Assembly: GCF_002243645.1 (NCBI RefSeq)
Contig: NZ_CP017704.1
Location: 5,102,001-5,166,000 of the forward strand
Source of the DNA: Peribacillus simplex NBRC 15720 = DSM 1321
Lineage (GTDB): Bacteria; Bacillota; Bacilli; Bacillales; DSM-1321
DNA: 64,000 nucleotides
Reading direction: 5' to 3'
In this document: positions 8,219 through 16,748 of the stretch, in pieces
Layout of the letters: each line of letters opens with the position of its first letter
Numbering within the stretch: position 1 is the stretch's first letter
Notes under the pieces: generated by a model
The model's input: the letters and a program-made list of their open reading frames with translations, nothing else
Told to the model about the DNA's origin: nothing
Databases searched by the model: none
Translations under genes and position numbers: made by a program

Positions 8219-8818
8219 TCATTGATAATATTTCACACGTTCTTCAAGTGGTGAGAAGTCTTTATCGCCAGGCTCTGCAGTGGGTTTTCCAAAGGGCATT
8301 TGTGCGATGAGTTTCCAATCACGTGATATATCCCATGTCTTTCTCACTTCGTCATCGATTAAAGGATTATAATGCTGAAGACTTGCCCCAAACCCTTCAA
8401 TTTCCAAGGAAGTCCATACGACAAATTGTAAAATGGCAGACGATTGGTTCGACCAAATCGGAAAGTTTTCGGCATACGTTTTGAATTGTTCTTGAAGCCT
8501 ATCTATAATGGCCTGGTCCTCAAAGAATAAAACCGTACCATAACCATTTATAAATGACTTCATTTTTTCTTCAGTTTTTTCAAAATCTTTGTCACCGACT
8601 GCTTTTCTTAATGTTTTTTTCGTTATATCCCATAATTGGTCGTGGCTTTGACCAGTTAAAACAATCACTCTTGCACTTTGGGAGTTGAAAGCGGAAGGGG
8701 AATATTGAACGGCATGATCGATAACTTCTTTAATCCTTTTATTAGGAACAACACGTTCCTTGCTAAGGGAATAATAAGAGCGTCTATCTTCAATTGCGCT
8801 AAAAAAATCTTTAACCAT
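8219..8818 (-). CDS. Nitroreductase family protein (Frm2/HBN1-like)
   Basis: This 199-residue FMN-dependent nitroreductase-fold protein has the N-terminal RRSYYSLS flavin-phosphate region, YSPSAFNSQSARVIVL, a central GYGTVLFFED, and the closing LIAQMPFGKP. Short members of this kind reduce quinones or nitro compounds. It is divergent from the quinone-detoxification operon at 9061, with 242 bp between, which fits a related electrophile-stress role. The ATG is preceded by a GGAGGTGTG-like site. The substrate is unknown. Confidence 0.88.
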   Translation of the reverse strand: MVKDFFSAIEDRRSYYSLSKERVVPNKRIKEVIDHAVQYSPSAFNSQSARVIVLTGQSHDQLWDITKKTLRKAVGDKDFEKTEEKMKSFINGYGTVLFFEDQAIIDRLQEQFKTYAENFPIWSNQSSAILQFVVWTSLEIEGFGASLQHYNPLIDDEVRKTWDISRDWKLIAQMPFGKPTAEPGDKDFSPLEERVKYYQ

Positions 8819-8913
8819 ATATCACACCTCCATTCTTTATACCGATTTATTTTGACCTGATTTTAATATTTTATAATAAGTGAATACGGGTGAAATTATT
8901 TGAATGAAAATGG

Positions 8914-8942
8914 TTGACAAATTTATCACTGTCGTTTATCTT
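8914..8942 (+). promoter_or_regulatory. Putative sigma-A promoter of the mhq-like operon
   Basis: A perfect TTGACA at 8914 is followed after 17 bp by TATCTT. A second, weaker pair (TTGCAT at 8956, TTAAAT at 8979) lies closer to the operator. I cannot decide between them. Confidence 0.45.
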
Positions 8943-8983
8943 TAAATCAAGATATTTGCATTAAAAGTATTGCGCAGGTTAAA

Positions 8984-9001
8984 TACTTTGAATTCGAGAT
9001 A
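8984..9001 (+). promoter_or_regulatory. MhqR-like operator
   Basis: The 18-bp site TACTTTGAATTCGAGATA has a perfect right half (TTCGAGATA) of the MhqR operator palindrome as I recall it from B. subtilis (TATCTCGAA/TTCGAGATA) and matches six of nine bases in the left half. It lies 60 bp ahead of the dioxygenase start. MhqR is a MarR-type repressor relieved by quinones; no mhqR is in this window. Confidence 0.6.
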
Positions 9002-9060
9002 TTATTTACGGATTAATTAATCACCGTAAGGGGAGATTTATAAAGATAGGAGTGGTACGG

Positions 9061-10038
9061 ATGGAATTAAAAGGATTACATCATGTCTCGGCGATAACAG
9101 CTAAAGCGGGAAATAACTTTGAATTCTACACAAAAGTCTTAGGGATGCGATTAATCAAAAAAACGGTGAATCAAGATGATGTTCGTGTGTATCACTTATT
9201 TTATGGAGATCAAATTGGTTCACCGGGTACGGAATTGACGTTTTTTGAAATTCCCAATGCTGCCCGCACTCATGAGGGAAACAATAGCATTTCAGAAATT
9301 TCTTTAAGGGTGAGGGATGATGAAGCGCTAGGATATTGGAAAAAACGGTTTGTGGAATTCAATGTTGAACATGATGAAATATCGAGCCGTTTTGAAAGGA
9401 AGGTGCTTTCTTTTAAAGATCCTGAAGGGCAGAGGCTTCTTCTGGTTTCTGATCAGGATAATAACGGCGTTCAAGGAGGATTACCTTGGGATGGAAGCCC
9501 GGTACCGCAAGAGTTTTCCATCCTTGGATTAGGACCAGTAAAACTTACTGTACCCAATATTGAACAAACAGAAAGTGTTCTTACCGAGGTGTTGGGATTC
9601 AGGAAATTAGGCACATACCCATCCTCAATTAGGGGGCAAAACCCGATTGTCGTTTACGAGACAGGTGAGGGAGGAACAGGAGCGGAACTTCATATTGAAG
9701 AAAGGAATGACATACCTCGGGAAAGGTTGGGGAGGGGTGGAGTACACCATGTTGCCTTCCGGGTGGATAATGAAGAAGAATTGAGAAAATGGATAGAGAA
9801 AATTAGTGAATCGAAATTCGTGAACTCGGGATATGTGGATCGCTTTTATTTTCGTTCACTCTATTTTAGGGAGCCGAATGGCATATTATTTGAACTAGCT
9901 ACTGATGGACCTGGTTTTGCAGTGGATGAAGCAGAGCAGCACCTAGGTGAGAACCTTGCCCTGCCACCTTTTTTAGAATCGAAAAGAAAGGATATTGAAT
10001 CGAATTTAAAACCATTGAATACAAAATCAACAAATTAA
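9061..10038 (+). CDS. Ring-cleaving dioxygenase, MhqA/MhqO type
   Basis: Members of this vicinal-oxygen-chelate family are thought to open hydroquinone or catechol rings during quinone detoxification. The 325-residue protein has two glyoxalase-like halves. The first begins LKGLHHVSAITA with a metal-site His (HHVS). The second contains GVHHVAFRV, and FREPNGILFELATDGPGF supplies the metal-site Glu. The ATG at 9061 follows AGGAGTGG; the upstream GTG 9052 is inside that site. It is the first gene of a four-gene operon. Confidence 0.93.
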   Translation: MELKGLHHVSAITAKAGNNFEFYTKVLGMRLIKKTVNQDDVRVYHLFYGDQIGSPGTELTFFEIPNAARTHEGNNSISEISLRVRDDEALGYWKKRFVEFNVEHDEISSRFERKVLSFKDPEGQRLLLVSDQDNNGVQGGLPWDGSPVPQEFSILGLGPVKLTVPNIEQTESVLTEVLGFRKLGTYPSSIRGQNPIVVYETGEGGTGAELHIEERNDIPRERLGRGGVHHVAFRVDNEEELRKWIEKISESKFVNSGYVDRFYFRSLYFREPNGILFELATDGPGFAVDEAEQHLGENLALPPFLESKRKDIESNLKPLNTKSTN

Positions 10039-10062
10039 TCAACGGGAAAGGAAGTAATCGGC

Positions 10063-11010
10063 ATGCAAAAGCAAAATGCTGGAATACATCATATAACCGC
10101 AATTGTAGGCAATCCTCAAGAGAATGTGGATTTTTATGCTGGAGTATTGGGAATGCGTATGGTGAAGAAAACCGTTAATTTTGATGATCCAGGCACCTAT
10201 CATTTATATTTCGGAGATGAATCAGGTTCACCGGGCTCTATCATCACTTTCTTTCCTTGGCCTGAAGCATACCGAGGGACAATTGGCTCTGGACAAGTGG
10301 GGATTACAACATATGCCGTTCCGGAAGGGTCAATGGGCTTCTGGGAAATGCGTTTGGGTAAATTTAACATAGACTTTGAAAAGGTTTCACGTTTCGGTGA
10401 GGAATATCTGGAATTTCAAGACCCGCATGGTTTGAAACTTGAACTGGTTGAGCGTAAAGAAGGTAAAAATAGCGAGTGGTCATTCGGCGGTGTACCAGCT
10501 GATAAGGCGGTCAAGGGATTCGGTGGTGCTGTATTATTGACCTCAAAACCGATCAAAACGATGGAACTATTAGAGGAAGTGATGGGCCTGCAAAAGATTG
10601 GGGAAGAGGGCGATTTCATCCGCTTCAAATCCACATCGGATATCGGAAATTTGATAGATGTTAAAAAAACGGTTTTGCCAAGTGGGAAAATCGGAGTGGG
10701 AACTGTCCATCACATTGCATGGCGTGCAAGCGATAATGAAGATCATAAAGAATGGAGGGAGCATATCGCAAGCCATGGCTATGGCGTGACACCCTTTAAA
10801 GACCGTCAATACTTCGATGCCATTTATTTTCGGGAAGATGGTGGCATACTCTTTGAAGTTGCCACAGATCCACCTGGCTTTGCTCATGATGAAACGAAGG
10901 AAACGATGGGTCGTAAATTAATGCTGCCGCCATGGCTGGAAGAAAAAAGGGAGATCATGGAGAAAACGTTACTGCCGGCAGTGCCGAGAGTACTAGAGGA
11001 GGATAAATGA
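10063..11010 (+). CDS. Second ring-cleaving dioxygenase, MhqA/MhqO type
   Basis: The 315-residue paralogue of the preceding gene has the same two-domain plan: NAGIHHITAIVG at the N-terminus, TVHHIAWRA in the second half, and FREDGGILFEVATDPPGF with the metal-binding Glu. Two such enzymes side by side suggest duplicated or split substrate range for quinones and catechols. It lies 24 bp after the first copy, and its TGA overlaps the next gene's ATG by four bases. Confidence 0.93.
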   Translation: MQKQNAGIHHITAIVGNPQENVDFYAGVLGMRMVKKTVNFDDPGTYHLYFGDESGSPGSIITFFPWPEAYRGTIGSGQVGITTYAVPEGSMGFWEMRLGKFNIDFEKVSRFGEEYLEFQDPHGLKLELVERKEGKNSEWSFGGVPADKAVKGFGGAVLLTSKPIKTMELLEEVMGLQKIGEEGDFIRFKSTSDIGNLIDVKKTVLPSGKIGVGTVHHIAWRASDNEDHKEWREHIASHGYGVTPFKDRQYFDAIYFREDGGILFEVATDPPGFAHDETKETMGRKLMLPPWLEEKREIMEKTLLPAVPRVLEEDK

Positions 11011-11618
11011 TGAAGCATATTTTTCAACAAGGAAGTAATCCGGAAGCACCCTTACTTTTGCTTTTACATGGCACTGGAGGAACGGAAACAGATCTCTTGC
11101 CGTTAGCGGAAATGGTTTCACCGGGTTCATCCGTATTGAGCGTACGGGGAAATGTACTTGAAAACGGAATGCCTCGTTATTTCCGCCGTTTAGCTGAAGG
11201 GGTTTTTGATGAAGAAGATTTGATCTTCCGTACGAAGGAGCTTTATGACTTCTTGGAATTAGCGTCCGGCCAATATGACTTCGATCGTGACAGAGTGGTA
11301 GCATTAGGTTATTCTAATGGTGCAAATATAGCCGCAAGTTTGATGTTCCATTTCGAAGGGGCACTAAAGGGAGCGATACTTCATCATCCAATGGTGCCGA
11401 GACGTGGGATTGCTTTGCCGACCCTTTCGGATATACCTGTATTTATTGCTGCAGGTAAAAACGATCCGATTTGCCCCGCAGAAGAAACTGATGAACTTAA
11501 TCAACTTTTACTGCAAGCTGGTGCTAGGGTGGATGTTCACTGGGAAAATTACGGTCATCAGTTAACACGTTCAGAGGTCGAGGCAGCAGGTTCATGGTTT
11601 TATAAGAAATTTATATAA
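11007..11618 (+). CDS. mhqD: Alpha/beta-hydrolase, MhqD-like carboxylesterase
   Basis: This 203-residue serine esterase of the phospholipase/carboxylesterase family has the oxyanion motif LLHGTGG, the nucleophile elbow GYSNG (Ser about residue 99), the aspartate in AAGKNDPICP, and the histidine in NYGHQL. In B. subtilis mhqD sits with an mhq ring-cleaving dioxygenase in a quinone-induced operon, as here. The start is ATG 11007 (ATGA overlap with the upstream stop) or ATG 11010, which is better spaced from GAGGAGG. The cytoplasmic substrate is unproven. Confidence 0.9.
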   Translation: MMKHIFQQGSNPEAPLLLLLHGTGGTETDLLPLAEMVSPGSSVLSVRGNVLENGMPRYFRRLAEGVFDEEDLIFRTKELYDFLELASGQYDFDRDRVVALGYSNGANIAASLMFHFEGALKGAILHHPMVPRRGIALPTLSDIPVFIAAGKNDPICPAEETDELNQLLLQAGARVDVHWENYGHQLTRSEVEAAGSWFYKKFI

Positions 11619-11638
11619 GAATGAAAGAGGGAATGAAG

Positions 11639-12247
11639 ATGATTTCAGTTAATCCTGAAAGTCTGACTGAACGGGAAAATTATAAGTTTTTGACTGGAAG
11701 CATTATACCGAGACCTATAGCCCTGGTTATTACACAATCCGAAACCGGTACGATCAATATAGCGCCGTTCAGCTTTTTCAACATAGTCAGTTCCAATCCT
11801 CCGATGATTTCCATTTCTGTTCAACGGAAAGAAGGAGTTTCAAAGGACACTGCCCGAAATGCAATTCAAACAGGTGAGTTCGTTGTTCATATCACTGATG
11901 AAAATAATGTTGCTGATGCAAATCGAACGGCCAAGGAACTCCCATCTGACGAAAGTGAATTGGGTCTTACCAATTTCACGCCGGCTGTTAGTGATAAGGT
12001 ATCCGTACCTGGATTGCAAGAAGCGAAAGTACGCTTTGAATGTACATTAGAGCATGCGATACCATTGGCAGGTTCCAAGAATAAACCTGGTTGTGATTTA
12101 TTAATAGGGAAAATAGTCTGCTATCATATAGAGCAGGATATTTACCATAATGGCCGAATTGACCAGAATGGGCTAAAACCTGTAGCAAGATTAGCAGGTC
12201 ATACTTATACAAAACTAGGGGAATTATTTGAACTAGAACGTCCTTAA
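11639..12247 (+). CDS. Flavin reductase-like FMN-binding protein
   Basis: The protein of about 202 residues belongs to the flavoredoxin/flavin-reductase-like family (split beta-barrel FMN fold). It has TGSIIPRPIALV, the INIAPFSFFNIVSSNPPMIS flavin-binding stretch, and a late GLKPVARLAGHTYTKLGE segment, all typical of the DIM6/NTAB-type group. The frame opens at 11621, but ATG 11639 sits eight bases after AGAGGG. As the last gene of the mhq-like operon it may reduce flavin or quinone for the pathway; that is inferred from position. Confidence 0.88.
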   Translation: MISVNPESLTERENYKFLTGSIIPRPIALVITQSETGTINIAPFSFFNIVSSNPPMISISVQRKEGVSKDTARNAIQTGEFVVHITDENNVADANRTAKELPSDESELGLTNFTPAVSDKVSVPGLQEAKVRFECTLEHAIPLAGSKNKPGCDLLIGKIVCYHIEQDIYHNGRIDQNGLKPVARLAGHTYTKLGELFELERP

Positions 12248-12263
12248 GGGAAAGAAAGAAAAA

Positions 12264-12298
12264 ATGGCGTCATCTTTTAAGATGTCGTCATTTTTTTA
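12264..12298 (+). terminator. Terminator of the mhq-like operon
   Basis: An imperfect stem ATGGCGTCATC/GATGTCGTCAT with a six-base loop is followed by seven T residues. Confidence 0.75.
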
Positions 12299-12441
12299 AA
12301 CCAAAATTATCCCGGTTAGCTTTATCTTCAATTTTAATACGGTGAGCGACAGTTCCAAAAAATAGAAATCATCTCATTTGAATGACGGAAGTGCCATGAT
12401 TATTAGTATTTTAAAGAAAGTCTTTACAAACGAAACAAAAC

Positions 12442-12470
12442 TTGACAAATTTTTCATAGATTGATAAAGT
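12442..12470 (+). promoter_or_regulatory. Sigma-A promoter of the S-box transcript
   Basis: A perfect TTGACA at 12442 is separated by 17 bp from TAAAGT, which has an upstream TG (TGA-TAAAGT), an extended -10 form. It lies 16 bp before the riboswitch. Confidence 0.6.
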
Positions 12471-12486
12471 TATAAAAAAATAATTT

Positions 12487-12585
12487 CTTATCCAGAGAGG
12501 TGGAGGGACTGGCCCTATGAAACCTCAGCAACAGGTCTAAAAAGACACTGTGCTAATTCCAGGGGGTGAAACCTTGATAGATAAG
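12487..12585 (+). ncRNA. SAM-I (S-box) riboswitch aptamer
   Basis: All conserved S-box elements are present. P1 is formed by CTTATC and GATAAG. The core runs AGAGGTGGAGGGACTGGCCC, then ATGAAACC-CAGCAAC, an AGGTC/GACAC-like hairpin, GTGCTAATTCCA, and finally GGTGAAACCTTG. It controls the S-methylmethionine genes downstream by SAM-dependent transcription termination. Confidence 0.97.
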
Positions 12586-12608
12586 ACCGTACGTGTTTAT
12601 TTGTCAGT

Positions 12609-12645
12609 AACGCACTCTTTTTTTAGAGTGCGTTTTCGTTTTTTC
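12609..12645 (+). terminator. Riboswitch-controlled terminator
   Basis: The stem AACGCACTC/GAGTGCGTT is followed by TTTCGTTTTTT, directly after the S-box aptamer and ahead of mmuP. It forms the expression platform. Confidence 0.93.
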
Positions 12646-12671
12646 TGGATGCAAGATTAAGGAGAGTAAGA

Positions 12672-14066
12672 ATGGAGAATAAAAGGAAGCATGATTTTCA
12701 AAGGCAAATGCAAGCACGGCATATAATAATGCTATCGCTTGGCGGGGTGATTGGAACTGGTTTATTCTTAAGTTCGGGTTATACGATTCACCAGGCTGGC
12801 CCGTTTGGCACCATCCTTTCGTATCTGATTGGAGCATTAGTGGTTTATCTAGTCATGCTATGTCTAGGTGAACTGGCAGTACATATGCCCGAGACAGGTG
12901 CGTTTCATAGCTACGCAGCCAAATACATCGGACCAGGGACAGGGTATACAGTAGCCTGGTTGTACTGGCTAACTTGGACTGTTGCACTAGGTTCGGAATT
13001 CACGGCTGCAGGATTGTTGATGCAGAGATGGTTTCCATCAATAAGTGTCTGGATATGGAGTGCTCTATTTGCCATTTTGGTCTTGGCATTAAATGTGTGG
13101 ACCGTTAAGTTTTTCGCTGAATCCGAATTCTGGTTTGCGTCTATAAAGGTATTTGCTATTGTGATATTTATTATTCTGGGAGCTGCGGCAATGGTAGGAT
13201 TTGTTCCATTAATTAATTCACAATCAGCTCCGTTATTTTCCAATTTTACAAGTGCAGGTTTATTTCCGAATGGTGCTTTTGCCATTCTAATGACGATGCT
13301 CGCAGTGAATTTCGCATTTTCTGGAACTGAATTAATCGGAATTGCAGCTGGAGAAACTGTGAATCCAGAAAAAACGATACCAAAGGCAATCCGTATGACA
13401 TTATGGAGATTGATTATCTTTTTTGTAGGAACCATCGTTGTATTATCCGCATTATTGCCTTTTTCGGATGCAAGTGTATTAGAGAGCCCCTTTGTTACAG
13501 TTCTGGAACGGATCGGAGTGCCATATGCAGCGGATATTATGAACTTTGTTATATTAACAGCCATTTTGTCTGCTGCAAACTCAGGACTATATGCCTCATC
13601 CAGAATGCTTTGGTCACTTGCAGATAAGAAAACTATATCACCAATATTTGCAAAATTGACAAAACGGGGTGTTCCGGTAAATGCAGTCATTTTCAGTATG
13701 TTGGGCGGTGGTTTAGCCCTTTTCTCGAGTATTATTGCACCGGATACTGTATACATAGTGCTTGTATCCATTTCTGGACTAGCCGTGGTTGTAGTTTGGA
13801 TGAGTATTAGCGCGTCACAGTTTCTATTTCGCAGACGATTTATAAAAGATGGAAATTCAGTAAATGATTTGACTTATCATACACCATTATATCCACTCGT
13901 ACCAATCGTTTCTTTTATGCTATGTCTTGCTTCTTGCATAGGAATTGCATTTGATCCTACACAACGAATTGCACTATATTGTGGCATACCTTTTATTTTG
14001 TTTTGCTATGGAAGTTATTATCTGACACAAACTATAAAGAAAAGAGGAGTAGATCATGAAGAATAA
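12672..14066 (+). CDS. mmuP: Amino-acid permease, probable S-methylmethionine transporter
   Basis: This 464-residue APC-superfamily permease has about 12 transmembrane segments. The first contains [13 protein letters not shown], the hallmark of the amino-acid transporter family, and [16 protein letters not shown] occurs mid-protein. Placement between a SAM riboswitch and a homocysteine S-methyltransferase identifies S-methylmethionine as the likely substrate, as in mmuPM of E. coli and ybgFG-type pairs. The ATG follows AAGGAGAG, and its end overlaps mmuM by 11 bp. Confidence 0.92.
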   Translation: MENKRKHDFQRQMQARHIIMLSLGGVIGTGLFLSSGYTIHQAGPFGTILSYLIGALVVYLVMLCLGELAVHMPETGAFHSYAAKYIGPGTGYTVAWLYWLTWTVALGSEFTAAGLLMQRWFPSISVWIWSALFAILVLALNVWTVKFFAESEFWFASIKVFAIVIFIILGAAAMVGFVPLINSQSAPLFSNFTSAGLFPNGAFAILMTMLAVNFAFSGTELIGIAAGETVNPEKTIPKAIRMTLWRLIIFFVGTIVVLSALLPFSDASVLESPFVTVLERIGVPYAADIMNFVILTAILSAANSGLYASSRMLWSLADKKTISPIFAKLTKRGVPVNAVIFSMLGGGLALFSSIIAPDTVYIVLVSISGLAVVVVWMSISASQFLFRRRFIKDGNSVNDLTYHTPLYPLVPIVSFMLCLASCIGIAFDPTQRIALYCGIPFILFCYGSYYLTQTIKKRGVDHEE

Positions 14067-15018
14067 AATGAACCCAATTGACGCAATTTTACGAGATCAT
14101 TCAGTTATGATTTTGGATGGAGCTTTAGCTACAGAGCTTGAAGGGCATGGGTGTGATTTGGACGATCCCCTGTGGTCTGCACGTGTATTGCTTGAAAATC
14201 CAGAAGTGATTTATCAGGTTCACTCTGACTACTTTCGTGCTGGTGCTGACTGTGCGATAACGGCAAGCTACCAAGCAACAGTTGAAGGTTTCGCCCTCAG
14301 AGGAATACAAGAAAAAGAGGCTTTGGAGCTAATCCGGAAAACGGTTTTACTAGCAAGAAAAGCAAGAGATGAATTTTGGAAGGAAGAATATCAAACGATT
14401 AGACCTAAACCATTGGTTGCTGCATCAGTTGGACCTTATGGGGCTTATCTTGCAGATGGTTCAGAGTATGTAGGAAACTATGGTGTTTCAGATGAAACTT
14501 TAGCGGCATTTCATCGCTCACGAATATCAGCTTTGATTGAAGCAGGAGCTGACATTTTAGCATTTGAAACGATTCCTTCCCTGCAAGAAGCAAAAGTATT
14601 ACATTCATTATTGAAAGATTATCCAGAAGTCTATGCTTGGCTATCCTTTTCGTTGAAAAATGAAAAAGCGATAAGTGACGGTACCTTGCTGGAGGAGTGT
14701 GCGAGATTGTTAGGGGACTGTGAGCAAATTGCAGCAATTGGCATCAACTGTGCGCCTGTATCAGGTATCACGGAAGCCATACAGGTGTTGCGTGCAAACA
14801 CACATAAACCAATAATTGTTTATCCAAATTCTGGTGAATCATACAATCCAGAAACTAAAACATGGCATGGTCAAGAATCATGTAACAGGCTCGACTTGAA
14901 ATCTGAAGAATGGCACCATGCAGGGGCACGTTTAATTGGAGGATGTTGCAGAACGGCACCTCATCATATTGCAGACATTTCAAGAAAGTGGCGACCTTCC
15001 GTGGGAGTATCCTCCTAG
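14056..15018 (+). CDS. mmuM: Homocysteine S-methyltransferase
   Basis: MmuM transfers a methyl group from S-methylmethionine (or SAM) to homocysteine, giving methionine. The 320-residue zinc-dependent barrel has the N-terminal [14 protein letters not shown] and the three zinc ligands: Cys in GINCAP (about residue 234) and the CC pair in GGCCRTAP near 300. It is translationally coupled to mmuP (11-bp overlap, GAGGAG site) and controlled by the upstream S-box, so it is expressed when SAM is low. Confidence 0.96.
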   Translation: MKNKMNPIDAILRDHSVMILDGALATELEGHGCDLDDPLWSARVLLENPEVIYQVHSDYFRAGADCAITASYQATVEGFALRGIQEKEALELIRKTVLLARKARDEFWKEEYQTIRPKPLVAASVGPYGAYLADGSEYVGNYGVSDETLAAFHRSRISALIEAGADILAFETIPSLQEAKVLHSLLKDYPEVYAWLSFSLKNEKAISDGTLLEECARLLGDCEQIAAIGINCAPVSGITEAIQVLRANTHKPIIVYPNSGESYNPETKTWHGQESCNRLDLKSEEWHHAGARLIGGCCRTAPHHIADISRKWRPSVGVSS

Positions 15019-15076
15019 CCTTATTTCTGTTATCACTCTGTTATAAGTTATGTAAGTAGTTGGGAAACCCTTAAAT

Positions 15077-15122
15077 AAAAAGAACAGGAAGCGTCATAAT
15101 CAGGCGGTTCCTGTTCTTTTTG
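15077..15122 (+). terminator. Terminator of mmuPM
   Basis: A long stem AAAAGAACAGGAA/TTCCTGTTCTTTT is followed by further T residues. Confidence 0.88.
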
Positions 15123-15372
15123 AGCTCTTTATTCAGTTTTGAGTTATTTGAAAGGGTCGAATTGCTTATTAATTCTTGGCGCTCCAGAAATAAGTCGCTC
15201 GAGAACGGGAGTGAAGGATCGTTTTATGTTGATTCATATCTTTTATTTTTTTGTCACAAAGCAGACTAAAAAAGAATCCTGCTGAAAAAAAAGTAAAAAG
15301 AGAAATTAAATCATATTTTTTTCGTGCTTGGGAAAACTATACAAACAATGAATAGAAAGGAGAGAATGAGTT
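15123..15372. other. Intergenic region, no gene seen
   Basis: Apart from the mmuM terminator just before it, this AT-rich stretch shows no supported ORF. A GAAAGGAG ribosome site for the next small gene lies near its end. Confidence 0.5.
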
Positions 15373-15540
15373 ATGAGTCGTGGTAAAAATTTTAATCACA
15401 AAGAAAAAGGACATCCAGGAAATTTACCCAATAATAGAATTAGCGAAGAGAAGGAACACAGTCGCCAGTATGAACAGATTGAGGATATTGTCACACATGA
15501 AGCTTTCAAAAATCGGGAAAAAGAAGATGAGATGCCTTAA
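15373..15540 (+). CDS. Small 55-residue hydrophilic protein
   Basis: An ATG at 15373 behind GAAAGGAGAG opens a 55-codon frame beginning MSRGKNFNHKEKGHPGN and ending EKEDEMP. It is strongly charged, with His and Asn residues at the N-terminus and an acidic helix at the C-terminus. I know of no function. The longer +2 frame through this region lacks a ribosome site and is probably a shadow. Confidence 0.65.
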   Translation: MSRGKNFNHKEKGHPGNLPNNRISEEKEHSRQYEQIEDIVTHEAFKNREKEDEMP

Positions 15541-16156
15541 TATATTGAGATGCAGTATATCTGTGGAGACATTATATTGAGCAATTTTCCATTCCTTTAA
15601 GGATTATTAAATTTCCGCATTCCAATATAAGAAGCGCATGAATTAAAGACATAACTTCCTCTTCATGTTGCTTCTTGTTTTTGGCTTAATTTTCATTTAT
15701 ATCCGGGGGAAACCATGAGTTTTGCTATGGTTTTTTCTTTCGTTGCAAATAAATTAAGAGGGAAAATCATCGGAGATTAAACTTAAATCAATCTTCCCTT
15801 GATGGAAATAGAAGTAAGCAATAGTGGAAAACAGAATAATGATGATGGATGACATTTAATAAGCCGACTTTCTTCTATAATAATTAATAAAACTGAAATT
15901 TCTAGTCTTGGGACAGAATTAGAATTCCCAAGGCTACTAAGACCAGTAAGTAAATATAACTACATATTCTCTTGTCATCCAGAAATAATTATGGGTATCG
16001 TCAAAAAGGGCGAACTTAACGATTATTCAATACCAGGCCGACTTATCCTAACTGTTTAAAAACACTGAAAATTTCCAGGTAAGTTAGCTTTTTAGATATA
16101 AATCATGCCAGGTAAAACGTGAAAATGAGGCTGCTGATGAAATAGCGCAATGTCTG
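15541..16156. other. Intergenic region with two inverted repeats
   Basis: No convincing gene is present. AACCAT/ATGGTT followed by TTTTTTC at 15711-15736 looks like a weak terminator, perhaps for the small gene upstream. A second inverted repeat, CTTGGGA/TCCCAAG near 15914-15940, has no T tract. The remainder is AT-rich without recognisable signals. Confidence 0.45.
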
Positions 16157-16540
16157 CTATGTTTCGTTTTGTTTATCGCGATTTATTTCCACTTCTCGTT
16201 TAGCTCTAATAAAAGCGATAAATTGAATCGTTTCTTCTTCAGAAAGAGAGATTCCATCGACAGCTAGCTCCATATTTGGTAAATCCGTTAATTCCATGAC
16301 TTGAGGTGACTCTGTGGAAATATCTTTAGGCAGAAAAGCTGGATAATCCACTCGACCTAGAATGTAATCGGTGGATGTATCATATAAGCCTGCTAATAAT
16401 TTAATCGTCTCTAATGAAGGGCGGCGATGGCCCGATTCGTAACCTGCATAGGTACTCTTGGCGATTCCGAGTCTGTCAGCGGTATATTGCAAAGACCACC
16501 TTTTGGCCTTCCTTAATGTAGTCAATCTATTTAATATCAT
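16157..16540 (-). CDS. ansR: XRE-family repressor AnsR of the asparagine operon
   Basis: AnsR represses the ansAB genes in B. subtilis until asparagine is present. This protein of about 127 residues has an N-terminal Cro/CI helix-turn-helix (LTTLRKAKRWSLQYTADRLG and AKSTYAGYESGHRRPS), then LKLLAGLYDTSTDYILGR, typical of XRE repressors. The frame opens at 16570, but ATG 16540 fits the AAAGGAGAG site. It is divergent from ansA with about 210 bp between, and two identical palindromic sites in that gap are likely its operators. Confidence 0.88.
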   Translation of the reverse strand: MILNRLTTLRKAKRWSLQYTADRLGIAKSTYAGYESGHRRPSLETIKLLAGLYDTSTDYILGRVDYPAFLPKDISTESPQVMELTDLPNMELAVDGISLSEEETIQFIAFIRAKREVEINRDKQNET

Positions 16541-16591
16541 TATTATTACTCTCCTTTTATATAAATCCATTATAACATCATATTGAAATAA

Positions 16592-16603
16592 GTGTACGCG
16601 TAA
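16592..16603. promoter_or_regulatory. ansR: Candidate AnsR operator 1
   Basis: GTGTACGCGTAA, containing the 8-bp palindrome TACGCGTA, lies about 18 bp upstream of the reverse-strand TATAAT of ansR (16569-16574), where it would cover the -35 region and permit autoregulation. Confidence 0.6.
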
Positions 16604-16617
16604 TGAATAACTTTAGC

Positions 16618-16646
16618 TTGATTTCACTCTGAAACATGACTATAAT
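16618..16646 (+). promoter_or_regulatory. Sigma-A promoter of ansAB
   Basis: TTGATT at 16618 and a perfect TATAAT at 16641 are separated by exactly 17 bp and placed about 100 bp before ansA. Confidence 0.75.
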
Positions 16647-16654
16647 AACATGTG

Positions 16655-16666
16655 GTGTACGCGTAA
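16655..16666. promoter_or_regulatory. ansR: Candidate AnsR operator 2
   Basis: A second exact copy of GTGTACGCGTAA starts 8 bp after the ansAB -10 hexamer and so covers the expected transcription start, the natural position for a repressor. The two copies are 63 bp apart, six helical turns. Confidence 0.65.
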
Positions 16667-16748
16667 CATGTACATTTTCAACTAAAATATCCTTTTCTGA
16701 GATGATTAGAATGATTGTGAAACAGGAGGCTTTATAGGGGGTAGTATA

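Noticed and set aside
12487..12585. A T-box or other leader instead of an S-box
   Set aside because: No T-box sequence (TGGNACCGCG-like) is present, while every S-box core element is.
12911..13771. A 286-codon reverse-strand frame opposite mmuP
   Set aside because: It lies wholly antisense to a well-supported permease and has no ribosome site or domain pattern; it is a shadow of codon bias.
15380..15580. A 66-codon plus-strand frame overlapping the small gene at 15373
   Set aside because: The overlapping frame from ATG 15373 has a strong ribosome site and starts exactly where expected; the longer frame has none.
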